The notes beneath the pieces were generated by a model. The model made no database searches and was not told the origin of the DNA. It saw only the letters and a program-made list of their open reading frames with translations. A stretch of 64,000 nucleotides of DNA, taken from contig LN554846.1 of assembly GCA_000953695.1 (NCBI GenBank), forward strand, positions 2,170,001 to 2,234,000, written 5' to 3'. A program made the translations under genes and the position numbers. How positions within the stretch are numbered: position 1 is the stretch's first letter; each line of letters starts with the position of its first letter. This document shows, one piece after another, positions 53,889 through 63,191 of this stretch. Source of the stretch: Aliivibrio wodanis (GTDB taxonomy: Bacteria > Pseudomonadota > Gammaproteobacteria > Enterobacterales > Vibrionaceae).

Positions 53889-56666
53889 GTGCATATCAGC
53901 CCAAATGATCAAAAACACTATCGGTTCATTGAACTTGATAATAAATTGCCTGTATTACTCATTCAAGATGATACGGCTCCTCGCTCTTCTGCTGCTCTTT
54001 CTGTCAATGTTGGTCACTTTGATGATCCTGAACATAGACCAGGGCTCGCTCATTTTTTAGAGCACATGCTGTTTCTTGGTACTGAAAAATACCCAAAAGT
54101 TGGTGATTTTCACTCTTTTATAAATCAACAAGGTGGTTCAAATAACGCTTGGACTGGTACTGAAAATACGACTTTCTTTTTTGAAGTATCCCATAATGCC
54201 TTCGAAGAAGGTCTTGACCGTTTTGGTCAATTTTTCTATGCCTCACTCTTTAATGAAGAAGCTGTCGATAAAGAACGTTTAGCTGTCGATTCTGAATATC
54301 GATTAAAATTAAAAGATGATGTTCGTCGAGTTTATCAAGTTCATAAAGAAACCGTTAATCAAGCACATCCGTTCTCAAAGTTTTCAGTTGGAAGTATTGA
54401 TACTTTAGCCGACGCTGAAGACTCTTCAATCCGCGATGAAATGTTGGCTTTTTATCAACAACATTATTCTGCTGATTTAATGACAGCTGTCGTATTAGGC
54501 GATCGCCCCTTATGCGAGTTGGAGCTGTTAGCAACTCAATCTTTTGGGGCTATTCCAAATCAAAATTTTGGTCATAAAAGTATCGATGTTCCTTATGTTA
54601 CAGAGAAAGAGCAAGCCTGTTGGATTAATATAGAGCCATTAAAAGAAGTCCGGAAATTAAACTTAGCCTTCCACCTACCAAACCAAGACCGCTTCTACAA
54701 AACTAAGCCTTTAAATTACCTTGGTCACTTATTAGGTTATGAAGGTGACGGTAGCTTAATGTTACACCTAAAGAGATTAGGATATATTCACTCATTAACA
54801 GCAGGAGGTGGTGTTAGTGGTAGTAACTTCAGGGAATTTACTCTGGCTTATAACCTAACAGAAAAAGGCCTCAATAAAGCGGATGAGATAATAGAACTCA
54901 CCTTCCAATATATTGAATTAATTAAGCAAAAAGGACTTGAAGAATGGCGCTACAGTGAGAAAAAAGCTGTTTTAGAATCTGCCTTTCAATTCCAAGAAAA
55001 AAGTAAGCCTCTTGATTTAGTCAGCCATTTGGTTATGAATCTACAGCGTTACCACCATGACGATACAATGTACGCTGATTACATGATGGAAGGTTATCAT
55101 GAACATCAGATAAATGACCTTCTGGCTCTATTTACGCCTGAAAAGATGCGAGTTACCTTAATTGCACAAGGTCTAAAGTACGATCGTGAAGATAAATGGT
55201 ATTACACTCCTTATTCTGTTCGCCCCCTAACTCAAGAACAACTAGCAACTTGGAACACCAAAGAACTACACCCTGAATTACATTTACCCGAAAAAAACCC
55301 TTATATTTGCTACAATCTTGAACCTCAAGAGTTACATGGCAATGATGAATTTCCAACCCTAATTGACGATCTACCCGGTTTTCGATTATGGCATAAGCAA
55401 GAAGATGAGTTTCGAGTTCCTAAAGGTATGGTTTACATTGCCATTGATAGCCCACACTCAATCTCCGATCCAAGAAAAATTGTGAAAACCCGCTTGTGCG
55501 TTGAAATGCTAATGGATGCTCTCAGCGAACAAACCTACCAAGCTGAAATTGCAGGTATGGGTTATAACCTTTATTGCCATCAAGGTGGTGTGACTCTCAC
55601 TTTGTCTGGATTCAGCGAAAAACAGCCATTATTACTTGAACTAATTTTACAACGTTTTGCCACTCGTGATTTCAGTTCTGAACGCTTTGAATTTATTAAA
55701 ACTCAATTAATCCGCCATTGGAGCAATGCATCTAAAGAACGACCTATTTCTCAGCTATTTAATGCATTATCTGGAATATTACAACCGAATAACCCTCCTT
55801 ACCCTGTTCTTCTGGAAGCTCTAGAAAGTATTGAGGCTGATGATTTACCCAATTTTGTTGAGGCTATGTTTTCTGAATTGCATGTTGAAATGTTTGTTTA
55901 TGGTGATTGGTCAAAAGAACAAGCTCTTGAACTTGGCTCATCGCTGAAAAACGCACTTCGTATGCAAAATCAAACTTATGAAGAATCGTTCCGCCCACTA
56001 ATCATGCTTGGTAGTTCTGGGACTTTTCAACGTGAATTATTTTGTGATCACTCTGATTCAGCTTTATTGATTTATTATCAATCAGTACAAGAAGACCCTC
56101 GTAGTTTTGCTCTTTATACCTTAGCAAACCATTTAATGTCAGCCTCTTTCTTTAATGAAATCAGAACCAAGCAGCAATTAGGTTATATGGTTGGCACGGG
56201 TAACTTACCACTAAATAAACATCCAGGATTAATCTTATATGTCCAATCACCAATGGCACCACCAGCCCTATTATTAGATGCTATTGATGAATTTTTAAAT
56301 GCTTTCTATATGATTCTATTAGAGTTAAACGAAGCTCAATGGCAGAGTAGTAAACAGGGCTTGATTGATCAAATATCCGATCGTGATACCAATTTACGTG
56401 GAAGAGCACAACGTTTTTGGAGCTGTATTGGTAATAAAGATCTTAACTTTGACCATAAAGAACGTGTTGCCGAAGACCTAAAAGCATTAACCCGTTCTGA
56501 AATGATCCGCTTTGTCGTTAATATCCTAAAACCAAGAACTGCAAATAGACTGATTATGCACAGTCAAGGAACAGAGCACCAACAATATGATCGCTTAGAT
56601 GCAGGGTTAGAAATTGATTCTATTGATGAATTTCAACTTAGAGCCAAAGATGTGAAATTAGGCTAA
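53889..56666 (+). CDS. M16 peptidase (pitrilysin/insulinase family), apparently cytoplasmic
   Basis: Large zinc metallopeptidase of 925 residues with four M16 domains. The inverted zinc motif HxxEH is HFLEH (residues 55-59), with the downstream glutamate expected in the following helix (DKERLAVDSEY). The C-terminal half has the family tract NEIRTKQQLGYMVGTG. Unlike periplasmic E. coli pitrilysin (962 residues) it has no signal peptide, so it should act in the cytoplasm on small peptides. The GTG start at 53889 follows AGGAG. Monocistronic. Confidence 0.9.
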   Translation: MHISPNDQKHYRFIELDNKLPVLLIQDDTAPRSSAALSVNVGHFDDPEHRPGLAHFLEHMLFLGTEKYPKVGDFHSFINQQGGSNNAWTGTENTTFFFEVSHNAFEEGLDRFGQFFYASLFNEEAVDKERLAVDSEYRLKLKDDVRRVYQVHKETVNQAHPFSKFSVGSIDTLADAEDSSIRDEMLAFYQQHYSADLMTAVVLGDRPLCELELLATQSFGAIPNQNFGHKSIDVPYVTEKEQACWINIEPLKEVRKLNLAFHLPNQDRFYKTKPLNYLGHLLGYEGDGSLMLHLKRLGYIHSLTAGGGVSGSNFREFTLAYNLTEKGLNKADEIIELTFQYIELIKQKGLEEWRYSEKKAVLESAFQFQEKSKPLDLVSHLVMNLQRYHHDDTMYADYMMEGYHEHQINDLLALFTPEKMRVTLIAQGLKYDREDKWYYTPYSVRPLTQEQLATWNTKELHPELHLPEKNPYICYNLEPQELHGNDEFPTLIDDLPGFRLWHKQEDEFRVPKGMVYIAIDSPHSISDPRKIVKTRLCVEMLMDALSEQTYQAEIAGMGYNLYCHQGGVTLTLSGFSEKQPLLLELILQRFATRDFSSERFEFIKTQLIRHWSNASKERPISQLFNALSGILQPNNPPYPVLLEALESIEADDLPNFVEAMFSELHVEMFVYGDWSKEQALELGSSLKNALRMQNQTYEESFRPLIMLGSSGTFQRELFCDHSDSALLIYYQSVQEDPRSFALYTLANHLMSASFFNEIRTKQQLGYMVGTGNLPLNKHPGLILYVQSPMAPPALLLDAIDEFLNAFYMILLELNEAQWQSSKQGLIDQISDRDTNLRGRAQRFWSCIGNKDLNFDHKERVAEDLKALTRSEMIRFVVNILKPRTANRLIMHSQGTEHQQYDRLDAGLEIDSIDEFQLRAKDVKLG

Positions 56667-56857
56667 TCCTTACGTTATATATCCCAGAGGTGTATTGCCA
56701 TTCTCTGGGATAACGTCCACTTCCCCTCAAGAAACAGGTCACATCTCTCATTTAATCAACATTTCACTCAATAAATCACCAACCACAACATGGTAAACTG
56801 TAATTGTTCATTACAATAATTTAGAATACGGCATACAACAATATAAAGGATTATATC

Positions 56858-58834
56858 ATGTCGTCGATTCGTACCATTTATTCCAGCTATTTTCTTGCTT
56901 TCATGGGTATTATCGCCCTACTCACCATTACAGGAATTAACCGATGGGTCTCTCCTGTCCTTTACTCTTCAGAAACACAAATCGTCAATGCTTCATTGGA
57001 TGAACTCCAAGATGAAATCATTAAAGAACTCAACCAAGTTCAAGCTCAACAACGCTCAATTACTCAAACTATTCCTCAGTTATCTAGTGATGAGATCGAC
57101 CGTATTCAACCTTTTTTAGTTGATCAATATGGGAACTCTCAAATCTTTGGCGGAGGTATTTGGCCTTTACCTAATGCGCGAGAAGCAGGTCGTGAAAAAT
57201 TCAGTACCTTTTATCATCGAGATAGCAGTAATCAATTAATTGTAAATACCCATTGGAATTCAGCTGGCTCTCTTAATTATTTTGATCAAGTTTGGTTTAA
57301 GAATGGATTAGCTGCACCCAAAGGACAATGTGCATGGGCTCCAGCTTATAAAGATTCAGCAAGCACTGAAGCTAGAACTAACTGTGCAATGGCTATCTAT
57401 AAAGACAATAGAAAATATGGGGTTTCTACCATTGATGTCACGCTTGGTTTTTTTGATAACTTTGCTAAAAATAAAGAACAAGAATTAAAAGGGAAAATAT
57501 TAATTTTTGAAAATGATGGAAAAATTTTAAATAACACCTCAGATATTAGTCAAGACAGTATTTTAAAAAATATTTCGTCATTAAGCTCACAATCTGAGTT
57601 TTTAGCCAATATTCAAGCAAATCGAAACAGTCAAGAAAGCGAATTCAAATATGAAGATGACGGCGTTTCATATACTTTATTTATCAATAAGTTAAATAAC
57701 ACACCATGGTATATTGCGTTCAGTCTAGAAACGTCAATACTAGAAGCAAACTCATCACGAACGCTAAATACATTAGCCTTTATACAATTACCAATGGCTT
57801 TTGCTATCATCGGATTTATTTTTATTGGTTTCACACAACTTACTCGTCGCCTAGTAAACCTAAAAGCTAATATCGACAGCCTTTCATCAGGCAATGCCGA
57901 TCTAACCACTCAAATTAAGATCATACGAGATGATGAAGTCGGTGCTATTGGCGTGTCAGTGAATAACTTCATCTTATATCTAAGAGGAATGGTGTCAGAT
58001 GTGTCTTCTTCAAGCCACAGTATTTCGCACATTATTACTGATGTAGAAAGCCATGCAAAAAGCAATAAAACCATTACCGATAATCACGCGACTGAAACCA
58101 ATCAGATCATTTCAGCGATCACTGAAATGGCCTCGAATGCTGAACAAGTCGCTGCTGGCGCTCAAAATACAGCCATGCTTACACAGAAAACAAGTGAAGG
58201 CGCAGAGCACTCAAAGAAAACAGTATTAACTGCAACAAACAGTGTCGAAATATTAAAAACTCAAATTGAGACTACGTCTGAAAACGTCTCTCAAATGAAT
58301 GAAGAAACACAGAAAATAGCAAGAGTATTGAGTGTTATTCAAGATATTGCAGAACAAACCAATCTATTGGCACTAAATGCAGCCATTGAAGCAGCGCGAG
58401 CAGGAGAACAAGGGAGAGGTTTTGCTGTTGTTGCTGATGAGGTACGAGCTCTTGCCGCCCGAACTCAAAACAGTACAACCGAAATTAATGATATGCTTTC
58501 TCGCTTACAAAATGGGGTATCGAATGTTGTTACCGCCATTGAACATACATCAAACAGTTGTGAGACAGTGGTAAATAACACTCTTGAAGTGAATTCAGGA
58601 TTAGATGAAATGGGCAGTTCAATAAATGAAATTAATCAGTTCAGTTCAGAAATTGCTTCATCTTCAACACAACAGAGTCAAGTGTCTGAATCTATTCACA
58701 GAAACATGATAGAAATACAGAAGATAATTCATGAATTAACGACAAATGCCGCTCAATCAAGCCAATCGACGTCATTGTTAACTCAAGAAAATCAAAAGCT
58801 GTCTCAAATGGTAAATAAGTTCACACTTAAATAA
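56858..58834 (+). CDS. Methyl-accepting chemotaxis protein with large periplasmic sensor
   Basis: Chemoreceptor of 658 residues. TM1 about 10-28, periplasmic domain about 33-305 (tracts [32 protein letters not shown] and [15 protein letters not shown]; Cache-like, two cysteines in [10 protein letters not shown] and RTNCAMAIY that may form a disulfide), TM2 about 306-325, HAMP, and the signalling hairpin with [20 protein letters not shown]. Ends [11 protein letters not shown], no CheR pentapeptide. AAAGGA precedes the ATG. Ligand unknown. Confidence 0.92.
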   Translation: MSSIRTIYSSYFLAFMGIIALLTITGINRWVSPVLYSSETQIVNASLDELQDEIIKELNQVQAQQRSITQTIPQLSSDEIDRIQPFLVDQYGNSQIFGGGIWPLPNAREAGREKFSTFYHRDSSNQLIVNTHWNSAGSLNYFDQVWFKNGLAAPKGQCAWAPAYKDSASTEARTNCAMAIYKDNRKYGVSTIDVTLGFFDNFAKNKEQELKGKILIFENDGKILNNTSDISQDSILKNISSLSSQSEFLANIQANRNSQESEFKYEDDGVSYTLFINKLNNTPWYIAFSLETSILEANSSRTLNTLAFIQLPMAFAIIGFIFIGFTQLTRRLVNLKANIDSLSSGNADLTTQIKIIRDDEVGAIGVSVNNFILYLRGMVSDVSSSSHSISHIITDVESHAKSNKTITDNHATETNQIISAITEMASNAEQVAAGAQNTAMLTQKTSEGAEHSKKTVLTATNSVEILKTQIETTSENVSQMNEETQKIARVLSVIQDIAEQTNLLALNAAIEAARAGEQGRGFAVVADEVRALAARTQNSTTEINDMLSRLQNGVSNVVTAIEHTSNSCETVVNNTLEVNSGLDEMGSSINEINQFSSEIASSSTQQSQVSESIHRNMIEIQKIIHELTTNAAQSSQSTSLLTQENQKLSQMVNKFTLK

Positions 58835-58840
58835 CCCAGT

Positions 58841-58875
58841 AAAAATCCCCCTAAATTACGTTAGGGGGATTATTA
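58841..58875. terminator. Terminator between the third chemoreceptor and fadJ
   Basis: Ten-bp arms ATCCCCCTAA/TTAGGGGGAT with a 6-nt loop; T5 on the minus strand and weaker TATTA on plus. Confidence 0.8.
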
Positions 58876-58880
58876 CCCTA

Positions 58881-60977
58881 CTACAAAAATCTATCGCCAT
58901 ACTTATCGGCATATGTCTTCATCAATGCGGCTAATTTCTCTTCACCAAGGCTTTCCATATAAGTAAATGGACCACCTAAGAAAGGAGGAAAACCGATCCC
59001 GAAAATAGCACCGATATCCCCGTCTCTTTTTGAACGAATAATCCCTTCATCCAAACAACGTTTTGCTTCCGCTAACATTGGAAGAACACAGCGCATTGCA
59101 ATTTCATCTTTGCTTAACTGAGAATCTGGTTTGATATTAAGTAAGCTGTAGACCTCTTGATCTGGTTCTTTCTTCTTACCTTTATAGATATAAAATCCGC
59201 GTTTGGTTTTCTTACCTAAACGCTTATCATCAATTAAGGTTTGAAACACATCAGGGCTGTGGAATCTATCACCCAGTTCAGCTTCTAATATAGGCATGAT
59301 CTTCGCGCCAATATCCACACCCACTTCATCTAATAATGAAATTGGCCCAACAGGGAAACCAAAGTCGAGTAAAGCTTCATCAATCACTTCTATCGGTTCG
59401 CCAGCTAATAGTAATCTTGCCGCTTCATTCATGTAAGGCGCTAAAATCCGGTTTACATAAAAGCCAGCACAATCTTTAACGACTATCGGGGTTTTACCTT
59501 GTTGCTTCGCTAAAGAGACCACGGTCGAAATCGCTTCATCGCTAGTAGTAGCGTGAGGAATAACCTCGACCAACGGCATTTTTTCTACCGGACTAAAATA
59601 GTGAAGCCCTATAATATTTTCAGGCTTTTGTGCCCCTTCTGCTATTTGGCCTATTGGCAGTGAAGAGGTATTAGTGGCAAATATCACCTCTTCTTTTCCT
59701 TGCTCTTGTACTGCTTTCACCATCTCTTGTTTTAAAGTGAGATCTTCAAAAACGGCCTCAATCACAACATCTAATTTTTTAAAGCCACTAAAATCCGTTA
59801 CGCCCGTTAATTGCAGCATCTGTTGTTGTAATTTAGCTTTACTGATTATTCGACGCTTTCTTAATTTATCTAGACGCTGATAATGGTATTGGTAAGCGTT
59901 TAGTAGCCCATCGTTACTGATGTCTTTTATCGTGACGTTCTTTTTAGCTTTAGCAATAGAGACATGAGCAATTCCGCCCCCCATCAATCCACCACCTAGC
60001 ACACCGACTCGATGAATAATCTTAGGTTCAGCCTCACTGCCCTTCTCTTTCTTCATCTCTGTCATTGCAAAAAACAGTGAACGCAATGCAGCTGATTCTG
60101 GCGTCATGGCTAACTTGCCAAATTGCTCCGCTTCTCGCTGTAATCCTTTTTTAATGCCTTTATCTAAACCGTGTTCGATGCTATCTAAAATAGCGGCAAT
60201 GGCCGGATAGTTACCACGTGCTTTTTTCTGAGCTTGTTTTTCAGCCTGAGAAAAAATCACATTACGGCCAACAGGATTTCTTGATACCGCCCACTCTTTC
60301 GCGGCTAATTTTGTTTTTGATTTTTTCTTTAGTGCAAATTCAGCGGCAGTTCGAGATAAAATTGTTTGTGGTACTGACGCATCAACAACGCCTAGTTTTA
60401 GGGCTTTTTTAGGTCTTAATTGCTTACCAGTCAAAATAATATCTAAGCTTGCAAGCAAGCCAATTAGTCGAGGTAATCGCTGTGTTCCACCAGAGCCTGG
60501 AAGCAAACCTAATTGCACTTCAGGTAAACCTAATTTGGTTTTATTGTCATCACTACAAATACGATAATCACACGCCAACGCCAACTCTAATCCACCGCCG
60601 AGACAAGGACCATGAATAGCGGCAACAGTAGCAAATGGCAGATCTTCAATACGTTGAAACAGTTGCTGACCTTTTTCAGCCAATGCTTGTGCCTCCGCTG
60701 CACTTTGGCAACCCGCTATCATGCTAATGTCGGCGCCCGCAATAAAGTTATCTGCTTTACCAGATTGGATTACTAAGCCTTTAATGCTTGAGTGCTGTGC
60801 TTCAATGTCATTTAAAACTTGAGTTACCTGCTCTGCAAACGCCGCTTTTAAGGTGTTCATTTTTTCGTTAGGTACGTCAATCGTCAGCCAAGCAATGTTT
60901 GCATTATCTTTATACCAAGTAAACGCACTGGTATTTTCTACTGCTTCAATACGGTTATTATTAATTTCTGCCGTCAT
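58881..60977 (-). CDS. fadJ: FadJ, multifunctional fatty-acid oxidation protein alpha subunit
   Basis: Bifunctional enoyl-CoA hydratase/3-hydroxyacyl-CoA dehydrogenase of the FadIJ complex (698 residues). N-terminal hydratase with [19 protein letters not shown] and [21 protein letters not shown] (active Glu); the C-terminal dehydrogenase has the NAD motif [15 protein letters not shown] and [13 protein letters not shown]. The ATG at 60977 overlaps the fadI stop by one base (TAATG), showing translational coupling. An upstream in-frame codon adds 16 residues with no family support. Confidence 0.94.
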   Translation of the reverse strand: MTAEINNNRIEAVENTSAFTWYKDNANIAWLTIDVPNEKMNTLKAAFAEQVTQVLNDIEAQHSSIKGLVIQSGKADNFIAGADISMIAGCQSAAEAQALAEKGQQLFQRIEDLPFATVAAIHGPCLGGGLELALACDYRICSDDNKTKLGLPEVQLGLLPGSGGTQRLPRLIGLLASLDIILTGKQLRPKKALKLGVVDASVPQTILSRTAAEFALKKKSKTKLAAKEWAVSRNPVGRNVIFSQAEKQAQKKARGNYPAIAAILDSIEHGLDKGIKKGLQREAEQFGKLAMTPESAALRSLFFAMTEMKKEKGSEAEPKIIHRVGVLGGGLMGGGIAHVSIAKAKKNVTIKDISNDGLLNAYQYHYQRLDKLRKRRIISKAKLQQQMLQLTGVTDFSGFKKLDVVIEAVFEDLTLKQEMVKAVQEQGKEEVIFATNTSSLPIGQIAEGAQKPENIIGLHYFSPVEKMPLVEVIPHATTSDEAISTVVSLAKQQGKTPIVVKDCAGFYVNRILAPYMNEAARLLLAGEPIEVIDEALLDFGFPVGPISLLDEVGVDIGAKIMPILEAELGDRFHSPDVFQTLIDDKRLGKKTKRGFYIYKGKKKEPDQEVYSLLNIKPDSQLSKDEIAMRCVLPMLAEAKRCLDEGIIRSKRDGDIGAIFGIGFPPFLGGPFTYMESLGEEKLAALMKTYADKYGDRFL

Positions 60978-62305
60978 TATTCTGCCTCCAAGACCATTGC
61001 TGCACCTAATCCACCTGCGGCACACGCGGTATTTAATCCAAAACCTCCACCACGGCGTTTTAATTCTCGCAGAGTTTGAATAATCATTCTTGCCCCAGTA
61101 GCTGCAAAAGGATGCCCATAAGCAAGTGAGCCACCAAGCACATTAAATTTATCCATGTCTATTTCGCCAATGGCTTTATCTCGCCCTAAACATTCTCTGG
61201 CAAATTTATCTGACGCAAACATTTTTACATTCGATAGTGTTTGAGCAGCAAAAGCTTCATGCATATCAATTAAGGTTAAATCTGATAGAGAAATACCCGC
61301 TTTATCAAGTGCCATTGGTGTTGCGTAAGACGGCCCCATCAACATGTCGTGATGTACATCTATTGCACTAAAGGCAAAAGAACGAATATAACCTAGTGGT
61401 TCATAGCCTAATTCTTTGGCACGTTTTTCACTCATTAATAAGATCGCAGCACCTCCATCAGTTAACGGGGTACTATTAGCAGCGGTCACTGAGCCATATT
61501 TACGATCAAAGGCAGGTCTAAGTTTGGCATAACTGGCAAGCTCAGAGTCATAACGGATATTGTTATCTTGCGCTATCCACGTTTTATACGGTTCTGGAAA
61601 TGCGGTCATCACTTCGTCTTGAATCAATCCATCTTGCCATGCTTTGGCTGCCAAACTATGAGAGCGATGAGCTAATGCATCTTGTTCTTCACGCGTAATA
61701 CCATGACTTTTTGCCATCTGCTCTGCAGTTTGTCCCATTGAGATCCCTGTAGAGTATTCCGCTACCGCAGGAGGAACAGGCGCAATATCTTTCATTGATA
61801 AAGTACGAAGAAGGGACAGTTTTTGACTCATGGTTTTGGTTTTACTGAGGGCAAGTAACGTTGCCGCCATTTTCTTTGAAACACCAATAGGAAGGACAGA
61901 AGAAGAATCAGCCCCACCGGCAATTCCGATATCAATCGTTCCGGCCATGATACTTTCAACCACATTAGCCGTCGTTTGAAAGCTGGTTGCACAGGCACGA
62001 GTGACACTATATGCGTCCGTACCAATGTTCATTCCGGTGCCCAATACAATTTCACGTGCAATGTTTGGTGCTTCTGGCATTTGCACTACTTGCCCAAAGA
62101 CAACTTGATCAATCAACTTAGGATCGATATCTGTTTTATCCATCAAGGCTTTCACGGCAAGTTTACCTAGATCTACCGCAGGCGTAGAGATAAAGGCAGT
62201 TGATTGCTTAGCAAATGGGGTTCGAATGCCTGAAACAACCGCAATACGATCACCTTGTCGTGTCGTGAGTGGTTGATAGGTCTTTGATAGTTTGGCGTTT
62301 GACAT
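60977..62305 (-). CDS. fadI: FadI, 3-ketoacyl-CoA thiolase (beta subunit)
   Basis: Thiolase of 442 residues performing the last step of beta-oxidation, releasing acetyl-CoA. The nucleophile Cys lies in [16 protein letters not shown], the C-terminal [19 protein letters not shown] and [13 protein letters not shown] are intact. The start gives [14 protein letters not shown] with AAGGAG nine bases upstream. First gene of the fadIJ operon. A FadR-like palindrome lies 32-48 bp upstream of its ATG. Confidence 0.95.
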   Translation of the reverse strand: MSNAKLSKTYQPLTTRQGDRIAVVSGIRTPFAKQSTAFISTPAVDLGKLAVKALMDKTDIDPKLIDQVVFGQVVQMPEAPNIAREIVLGTGMNIGTDAYSVTRACATSFQTTANVVESIMAGTIDIGIAGGADSSSVLPIGVSKKMAATLLALSKTKTMSQKLSLLRTLSMKDIAPVPPAVAEYSTGISMGQTAEQMAKSHGITREEQDALAHRSHSLAAKAWQDGLIQDEVMTAFPEPYKTWIAQDNNIRYDSELASYAKLRPAFDRKYGSVTAANSTPLTDGGAAILLMSEKRAKELGYEPLGYIRSFAFSAIDVHHDMLMGPSYATPMALDKAGISLSDLTLIDMHEAFAAQTLSNVKMFASDKFARECLGRDKAIGEIDMDKFNVLGGSLAYGHPFAATGARMIIQTLRELKRRGGGFGLNTACAAGGLGAAMVLEAE

Positions 62306-62336
62306 CGCATCTCCTTGCGTAAAACACTAGCACCAT

Positions 62337-62353
62337 AAGTGGTCAGACCTGAA
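62337..62353 (-). promoter_or_regulatory. FadR-like operator of fadIJ
   Basis: TGGTCAGACC (core palindrome GGTC-A-GACC) matches the core of the E. coli FadR consensus TGGTNNGACCA. It lies downstream of the probable start site, where a repressor would block elongation or initiation. Confidence 0.6.
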
Positions 62354-62370
62354 TTGTAACTAACTTGTTA

Positions 62371-62376
62371 ATTATA
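62371..62376 (-). promoter_or_regulatory. -10 box of the fadIJ promoter
   Basis: Reads TATAAT on the minus strand, an exact sigma-70 consensus 66 bp before the fadI ATG. No good -35 hexamer is seen at 17 bp, suggesting an activator-assisted or weak promoter. Confidence 0.5.
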
Positions 62377-62528
62377 GGAAGTCCGTTATTGTAGAAGTGT
62401 GAGCGGAGAATTATTAATCAATAAAAATTTATTCTCTAAGCAGTAAGCAATGATGAAAGTGGTAAGAAGAGATAGTATTAAAAACAAGTAAAAGAAAGGA
62501 TGAAAATGTAACCTGTTGACAATTTTGA

Positions 62529-62698
62529 TAAAAAAAACCACATCAATCGATGTGGTCAGAATAAAAAACAATTAACGAATAGCCAATTGTAAAATCAGTT
62601 TCACCTGATAAGGAGAAAGTAAAGTCAGCCTTCAAAAGGAAATGTTATCTTGCTCAACGGGTTGATTGCTCAACCAGATAACGAGATCAACTATAACG
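62529..62698 (-). ncRNA. Candidate small RNA ending in an orphan intrinsic terminator
   Basis: On the minus strand, ACCACATC-GATT-GATGTGGT is followed by TTTTTTTATC, a textbook terminator at 62529-62556 with no gene upstream of it on that strand. The preceding 140 nt contain another stem, GTTATCT...AGATAAC (62650-62680 region), enclosing GGTTGA/TCAACC, and a single-stranded-looking TTTCTCCTTATCAGG, resembling anti-Shine-Dalgarno seeds of Hfq sRNAs. The 5' end is guessed from TATAGT near 62695; no good -35 was seen. Extent is approximate. Confidence 0.4.
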
Positions 62699-63032
62699 TG
62701 ATTCTCAATTCATTTATTGAAATAGATCAATTTTATGTTCTTTTACTACTTTTTCATAAAATATATATATCCGTAGAAAACCAACCTAAAAACGAATCAG
62801 TCATTACACACCATTAACATTAGAGCCGAATTTACGAAGAAAATCATATATTAATCATTAATTTATATTAACTGCGAACCAAAAGTAGAGCATAGACTCT
62901 AAATTTCGCTCATTGAGAAATAAATTTAATCAAAATCAACAAGTTAATAATTAACACTATAATATAAAATATAATAATATATAGAGCTAAAACTCTACAT
63001 TTTATTGTTATATCGTTATTTAAGTGCAAATC

Positions 63033-63042
63033 ACGACCAGAT
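63033..63042 (+). promoter_or_regulatory. FadR half-site upstream of fadL
   Basis: ACGACCAGAT is identical to the right half of the E. coli FadR consensus ATCTGGTACGACCAGAT; the left half is degenerate. Confidence 0.4.
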
Positions 63043-63065
63043 CACGAATTTTAATGAATTTTTAG

Positions 63066-63105
63066 CAGTGGTCGGATTTGTCATCTATGCTGTGGTCGTT
63101 ATTAT
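63066..63105 (+). promoter_or_regulatory. fadL promoter overlapped by two GTGGTCG FadR-like sites
   Basis: TTGTCA (63078-63083) and TATTAT (63100-63105) form a sigma-70 promoter with a 16-bp spacer, each hexamer 5/6 to consensus. GTGGTCGGATTTGT (63068-63081) covers the -35 and TGTGGTCGTTATTAT (63091-63105) covers the spacer and -10, so FadR binding would occlude polymerase, as at E. coli fadL. Confidence 0.55.
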
Positions 63106-63191
63106 CTCGCCATCGAGATTTAAGTCTCAACTAAATAAATCTTTTTGATTCATAGGAATTGAAAGGAAATAACACTACATGGAATATCATA

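Larger units (their letters stand above)
62306..63191. other. Divergent fadI-fadL intergenic region
   Basis: 886-bp AT-rich region, the longest non-coding stretch here. Contents, described separately: the fadIJ promoter with a FadR-like site (62337-62376), an orphan minus-strand terminator with structured upstream sequence (62529-62698), and the fadL promoter overlapped by FadR-like sites (63033-63105). No credible long ORF. An (AT)5 run lies at about 62761. Confidence 0.6.
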
